A stretch of DNA of 64,000 bases from Bigelowiella natans CCMP2755 (lineage: Eukaryota; Cercozoa; Chlorarachniophyceae). Location of the stretch: NCBI GenBank assembly GCA_000320545.1, contig ADNK01000503.1:1-64000 (forward strand), read 5' to 3'. Below are positions 60,359-64,000 of this stretch, piece by piece. A model generated the notes under the pieces. That model saw only the letters and a program-made list of their open reading frames with translations. It made no database searches and was not told where the DNA came from. Within the stretch, counting starts at the first letter, position 1, and every line of letters starts with the position of its first letter. The translations under genes were made by a program, and so were the position numbers.

Positions 60359-60894
60359 ATGCCTACCCACAGGGATACAGACTATGTATCATTTCGCGTT
60401 GATCGAGCCAAATTTGAAGTTTTCACGCTCCCCACAGAAGCTGCAAAATATAAGTTAAAAAAGGTAATTGATTAAGTGTGCATGAGAACGAAAGTTTTCA
60501 TCAGAGTGCTATCGATTATATGTGCATTAATTCATCTGCTCATGGAACACTTACCCAATATAGGGGAAAGATGTAAAAGCGCTATCGATTCTAGCAGATA
60601 ACACGATCTACAGTAACATTAAATCAAAGCGGCAGGCCAAAAGCGAGGATCTAGAGAAATATTTTGGTAATTGTAAAATGAACTGTGAAATCTCTGGAAT
60701 ATGACGAACGTCCCATTTTCAATTTTGAACGTGTGACAGGTACAACGGATAGGGAAGTCATTGTCAATAAAATTCTGCTCAATGGCAAATTGAAGGTTAG
60801 AGGGAAAAATAACCCCGATATGAAATGGAAGAGGAAGTTAGACAACGCAAATCGAAACCGAATTTGTGGGTGTGAAAGAGTTCTTTCTTACTGA
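60359..60894 (+). CDS. Single SBDS-domain protein (Sdo1/Rtc3 N-terminal type)
   Basis: Three exons: from ATG 60359 (MPTHRDTDYVSFRVDRAKFE, then VFTLPTEAAKYKLKK, donor GTAATT), ~60565-60666 (GKDVKALSILADNTIYSNIK, EDLEKYFG) and ~60739-60894 (TTDREVIVNKILLNGKLKVR, stop). The phase is consistent: YFG|TTD aligns with the AFGTDDQ junction known in SBDS. SBDS removes eIF6 from pre-60S subunits. The N-terminal FYSH domain alone is also found in Rtc3-like proteins linked to RNA metabolism. Only about 120 residues are present. The second and third SBDS domains are not seen in the next kilobase. The tail NNPDMKWKRKLDNANRNRIC is not family-like and may be mis-spliced. Confidence 0.7.
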
Positions 60895-61210
60895 TCGTTT
60901 ACCTTGCAACTCCTGTAGTGTGTCCGACCTCTCTTAACCCTGTCAAATCTTGTGAATAGGTGAAGGTTTACGTCGCACAACCGATAACGGAAATACTCCT
61001 AGATCTTGTCTTTGGTACTTGATGCAACATAATCGCGATGATAAATCACAAACGACATGATAGTGGTCATTTTATATGTACCAAAATCATGCCCATATTA
61101 CAATGCAATTCGATTAATTTTTTTTATGAATATTATTATTTTCATACCTTTGGGCCACCGGACCCTCAGCACTAATTCACAGTAGATGCAATAACACTAA
61201 GTTTGATGTT

Positions 61211-62832
61211 GTGTCAGTTTGTGAAATTGTCGGGGCTTTCTATGTGCTTCTGAGATCGGGCACACTGCGTCATTTTCTTGTCCTCGTAAGAAGCTTTTCG
61301 ATTCCTTTCTCGCGTAAGTTTTCTTTTATTTCGTATTTTCATTTATTTGTTTTGTTGCAGTGCTTTATCGTAGCGGCATTGGTCATGATTTGCATGAATC
61401 TTTCCCGGACAGTCGGAAGGTAATTAGTATCAATTTTCTTCACACCAGTTGATAACAACAAAGTCTTCCAGTAACGTAATATGGAGGATAGAGGTGTGTT
61501 TGTCCGTAAAGATAAAGGATATCAAAGGCTACCCCCTCGTCTTTAATGTTTTATGTAATTTTCTTGTAGAAGTAACTCACTGAAATTTCATTTAGTGGGT
61601 AGAATCAAAGATCTAAGTATTAATTTTGATATATCTAAATGCATATTTTTTTTCAGATTTTTGAGCACCCGTTTATTAGCAGGGAAACCTTTCAATGACC
61701 CTCTGCAATCGTAATTCCCTCTACTCACCATGCTATTTATTAGAAAGCATATGGGATGATGCCTCTCTGCGCTACGCAACAAACAACATTAGTATTCAGA
61801 AATTTGCAGAATTGTACATTCAGCACGGGCACTTGCTTTAGTTGTCACATGGTGGGCGGGTGTACATCGTGGCAATATACAATTCTTTGCTGTCTTCCCT
61901 TGCCTTTTTAAGTGCTGAGTGATGTTGTGACTCTTGCTTCATCCAAAAGACTGATGATCTTCTTTGCGCCCAACCTTCCTATTCACCACACGGCAGAGAC
62001 ACGAACTTGCGGCAATTCGAGTCACAGGTACTGCTAATACTAATTGTTGTTCAGTGTGAGCAAAAAGTGAGTCCTATGGGGAACACTATGACAAGAATTT
62101 TAGTCAACCACACTGGCAGCAGTTGGCTGGAAATATCAATTCAAGCTCCCCCCCTCCGCAACGCTCTGTCTCTCATTCTTCTTCTCAATGTTCTCTCTTC
62201 TCGCGTAGATTTGGCAGCTCGTGATACACAGCTCAATGTCAGCCATAGGGATGTGGGCGTACAGTGTACGTATTAATGACTGTGAGTGTTAATATGTACA
62301 TGAAAGAAGTAGTATTTATCTTTTCTCGGTAACGTGATCAACTTCTTGGTTTTCTTTGTTGTGATTGTTCTTTGCAATTTTGGGAATGGTTCATTGACGT
62401 CAAATATATCATCATCACTATCAGCCAACGTTGTAGTTATCACCAACAACCTGCTGCTTCTTGTCACTTACAGAAAGGGCCGGATTTCATGAATTACCCT
62501 TCCTTGTACGTGAATGCGGAGCAATTAGAAGGAAAACCTATATCGGTGAGTGGGGGGGGGGATAAGTTAGTATTAGTCGGTAGCAGTAACAACATCATTC
62601 TCTTCATACAGCTTTTCACAAAAACTAATTGCAGGCTGCCGTGGAGTGGCTTTATGTGATACAGCTGGCTGTATGGTTTGTCACGCTCATATCCTTAAGA
62701 TTCTTCGAAGTAATAATGATCTAGATTAACAATAGAGTGAAAGAAAAAGTCGAATGATTTCATATAACGATCTCATCGTGTGTTGCATGGAATATAAAGA
62801 TTTCCTGTACTCAATGGCAATAACCTTCCGAA

Positions 62833-62880
<48 letters not shown>

Positions 62881-64000
62881 TAACAGGTTCGGGCGGCCGA
62901 TCATCACGTGATGTATTCACATCATGTCACGACAATTGCTGTCGTTCTTGTCAGCTATGGTATTTTTATATTGTAAAATGAATATAGCAACAAAGTGAGA
63001 TAGAGGATGGTGATGATGTTGGTGTGCGGATCAGGATTTGGACGCTATGGGAACTTTGGTTTGGTCGTATTTTTGCTCCATGACATCTCCGATGTTCCCC
63101 TGGTGAGAGAAAAAATAGAAGAGAAGAAGAAAGAGAGAGGGAGAAAGAGTCGCTAGTAATTTTGGAGAAGGGAGAAGGATGATTCAAATTGATTGTCAGG
63201 GCTAGTATGCATGGTAGAATTATATGCATAAGTGATAGCGAAAATCGGCACTGTTGCAGCTAATTAAATATGCTCATCTTCATCTCCATATTTCTCATCT
63301 AAACTGTAAAATTGTACCATAATCAACACACAGGACGTAATGAAGTTGGTCAATCTTCTTCACCTCCAAGGCCCACCGACCTATCTTGCTGAGGCATCAT
63401 ACGTGGCAAATATGTTTATCTGGTGATAACTACATGCATCGAAAAATTGAAGGAAAATAATGAAATAATTAAGGTTGCAAGCTGCTTCCTCTTTTCTTTC
63501 TCTTTTCAAGCTTTTGGTTTATCGCAGTATCAGAGTAATCTCAGTGATGGCTTTTCTTCTGATTCTAAGATAATTGAGATCCATCAAAGCTGAATTTACT
63601 TTCGTGTTTGTGTTTATCAGGCTTTTTAGTCGTGTGTACCTATTCCCGGTATACGTGATCTATTATGGAGTGTGGGGTGCTATGTACTTAGAAAAGTCGC
63701 CGAGGGGGAACCCATACTGGTTTGTACATTTATGTGCTGCTGCTGCTGCTGCTGCTGCTGTTGTTGTGCCTTTGTCGAATGAAGTAAATAAGAGACATCT
63801 GGGTCCGATTTGATGTAGCGATATGTACTCCCATATAGCATTTAGGGATGATTGTTCAAAGGAAAGTAGGCATTATTGAGGGAGGGGAGGATGCAGGGTG
63901 TGCCAGCGATGATGTTCGCGATCATCGCACTGGTTTATTCCCAAAATAGCAGTAGGGCCTTATTACATCCATCATTATTAAGGTGCGAGAAAATGAAGCC
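61211..64000 (+). CDS. LAG1/TLC-domain ceramide synthase, 3' end outside the window
   Basis: The enzyme N-acylates sphingoid bases with acyl-CoA in the ER membrane. Likely early exons are IVGAFYVLLRSGTLRHFLVL (~61230) and CFIVAALVMICMNLSRTVGR (~61360-61420). Firm exons: KGPDFMNYPSLYVNAEQLEG (~62475-62545); AAVEWLYVIQLAVWFVTLIS (~62637-62711), a membrane span; VRAADHHVMYSHHVTTIAVV (~62887-62955), with the conserved His-His of the LAG1 motif; GFGRYGNFGLVVFLLHDISD (~63033-63102), the TLC LHDxSD signature; DVMKLVNLLHLQGPPTYLAE (~63334-63423); then RLFSRVYLFPVYVIYYGVWG (after 63620). The gene is not closed at 64000. The first exon is uncertain, and the region between 61430 and 62470 probably hides one or two more. 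Confidence 0.82.
62839..62874. repeat. (CT)n microsatellite in the TLC gene intron
   Basis: CT dinucleotide run just upstream of the exon carrying the His-His motif. It may serve as an extended polypyrimidine tract. Confidence 0.9.

Noticed and set aside
1..64000. tRNA, rRNA or prokaryotic operon structures
   Set aside because: I saw no tRNA-like T-loop/anticodon arrangement and no rRNA block. Intron structure throughout rules out a bacterial origin.

Overview
The window is intron-dense eukaryotic nuclear DNA, most likely from a protist or alga. Almost every recognisable protein is split by GT-AG introns of roughly 40-400 bp, and introns and spacers are full of microsatellites. The gene set is eukaryotic: alpha-tubulin, eIF5, an ISWI-type DDT/WHIM protein, ceramide synthase, an RBR-type E3 and a DOT1-like methyltransferase. 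A fungal-type Zn2Cys6 zinc cluster followed by a Cys/HGG motif, and a formyltransferase with a long leader, would fit a secondary-plastid or other SAR lineage. I cannot fix the taxon from sequence alone.

Layout (gene limits come from splicing open frames by eye, so 5' ends are often uncertain). 2515-4012 (+) unrecognised acidic, charged protein. 4591-5948 (-) MAM33/p32-like mitochondrial protein. 6658-7554 (+) Zn2Cys6 protein. 8665-10988 (-) methionyl-tRNA formyltransferase. 11741-13120 (+) four-CBS, SNF4/AMPK-gamma-like protein. 13867-20509 (-) unrecognised membrane protein, possibly two genes. 20786-26179 (+) vWA plus RING/IBR protein. 26950-27196 (-) small frameshifted gene. 27306-29418 (-) GH20 beta-hexosaminidase. 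30643-42699 (+) very large DDT/WHIM chromatin-remodelling subunit. 44730-48426 (-) multi-finger C2H2 protein. 49208-50981 (+) highly divergent alpha-tubulin. 52130-53799 (-) DOT1-like methyltransferase. 54118-56710 (+) E2-like N-terminal half followed by an NSUN4-like RNA m5C methyltransferase. 57654-59363 (-) eIF5, with an unknown frame just upstream on the same strand. 60359-60894 (+) single-domain SBDS protein. 61211-end (+) LAG1/TLC ceramide synthase, cut by the window edge.

The genes do not form one pathway, but several serve mitochondria or translation: MAM33, formyltransferase, NSUN4-like, eIF5 and SBDS. Several others are nuclear or chromatin-related: Zn2Cys6, DDT/WHIM, DOT1-like and C2H2.

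The most striking global feature is organisation. Strands alternate almost perfectly. All seven convergent (3'-to-3') spacers share CTAGC/GCATGC-rich sequence, and five carry a core GAGACGGATG-type motif, in places part of a recognisable dispersed repeat of about 85 bp. The divergent (5'-to-5') spacers look free of it. A second candidate system is three copies of a ~60-nt element inside one intron of the DDT/WHIM gene. Its closing stem shows a compensatory base-pair change between copies.
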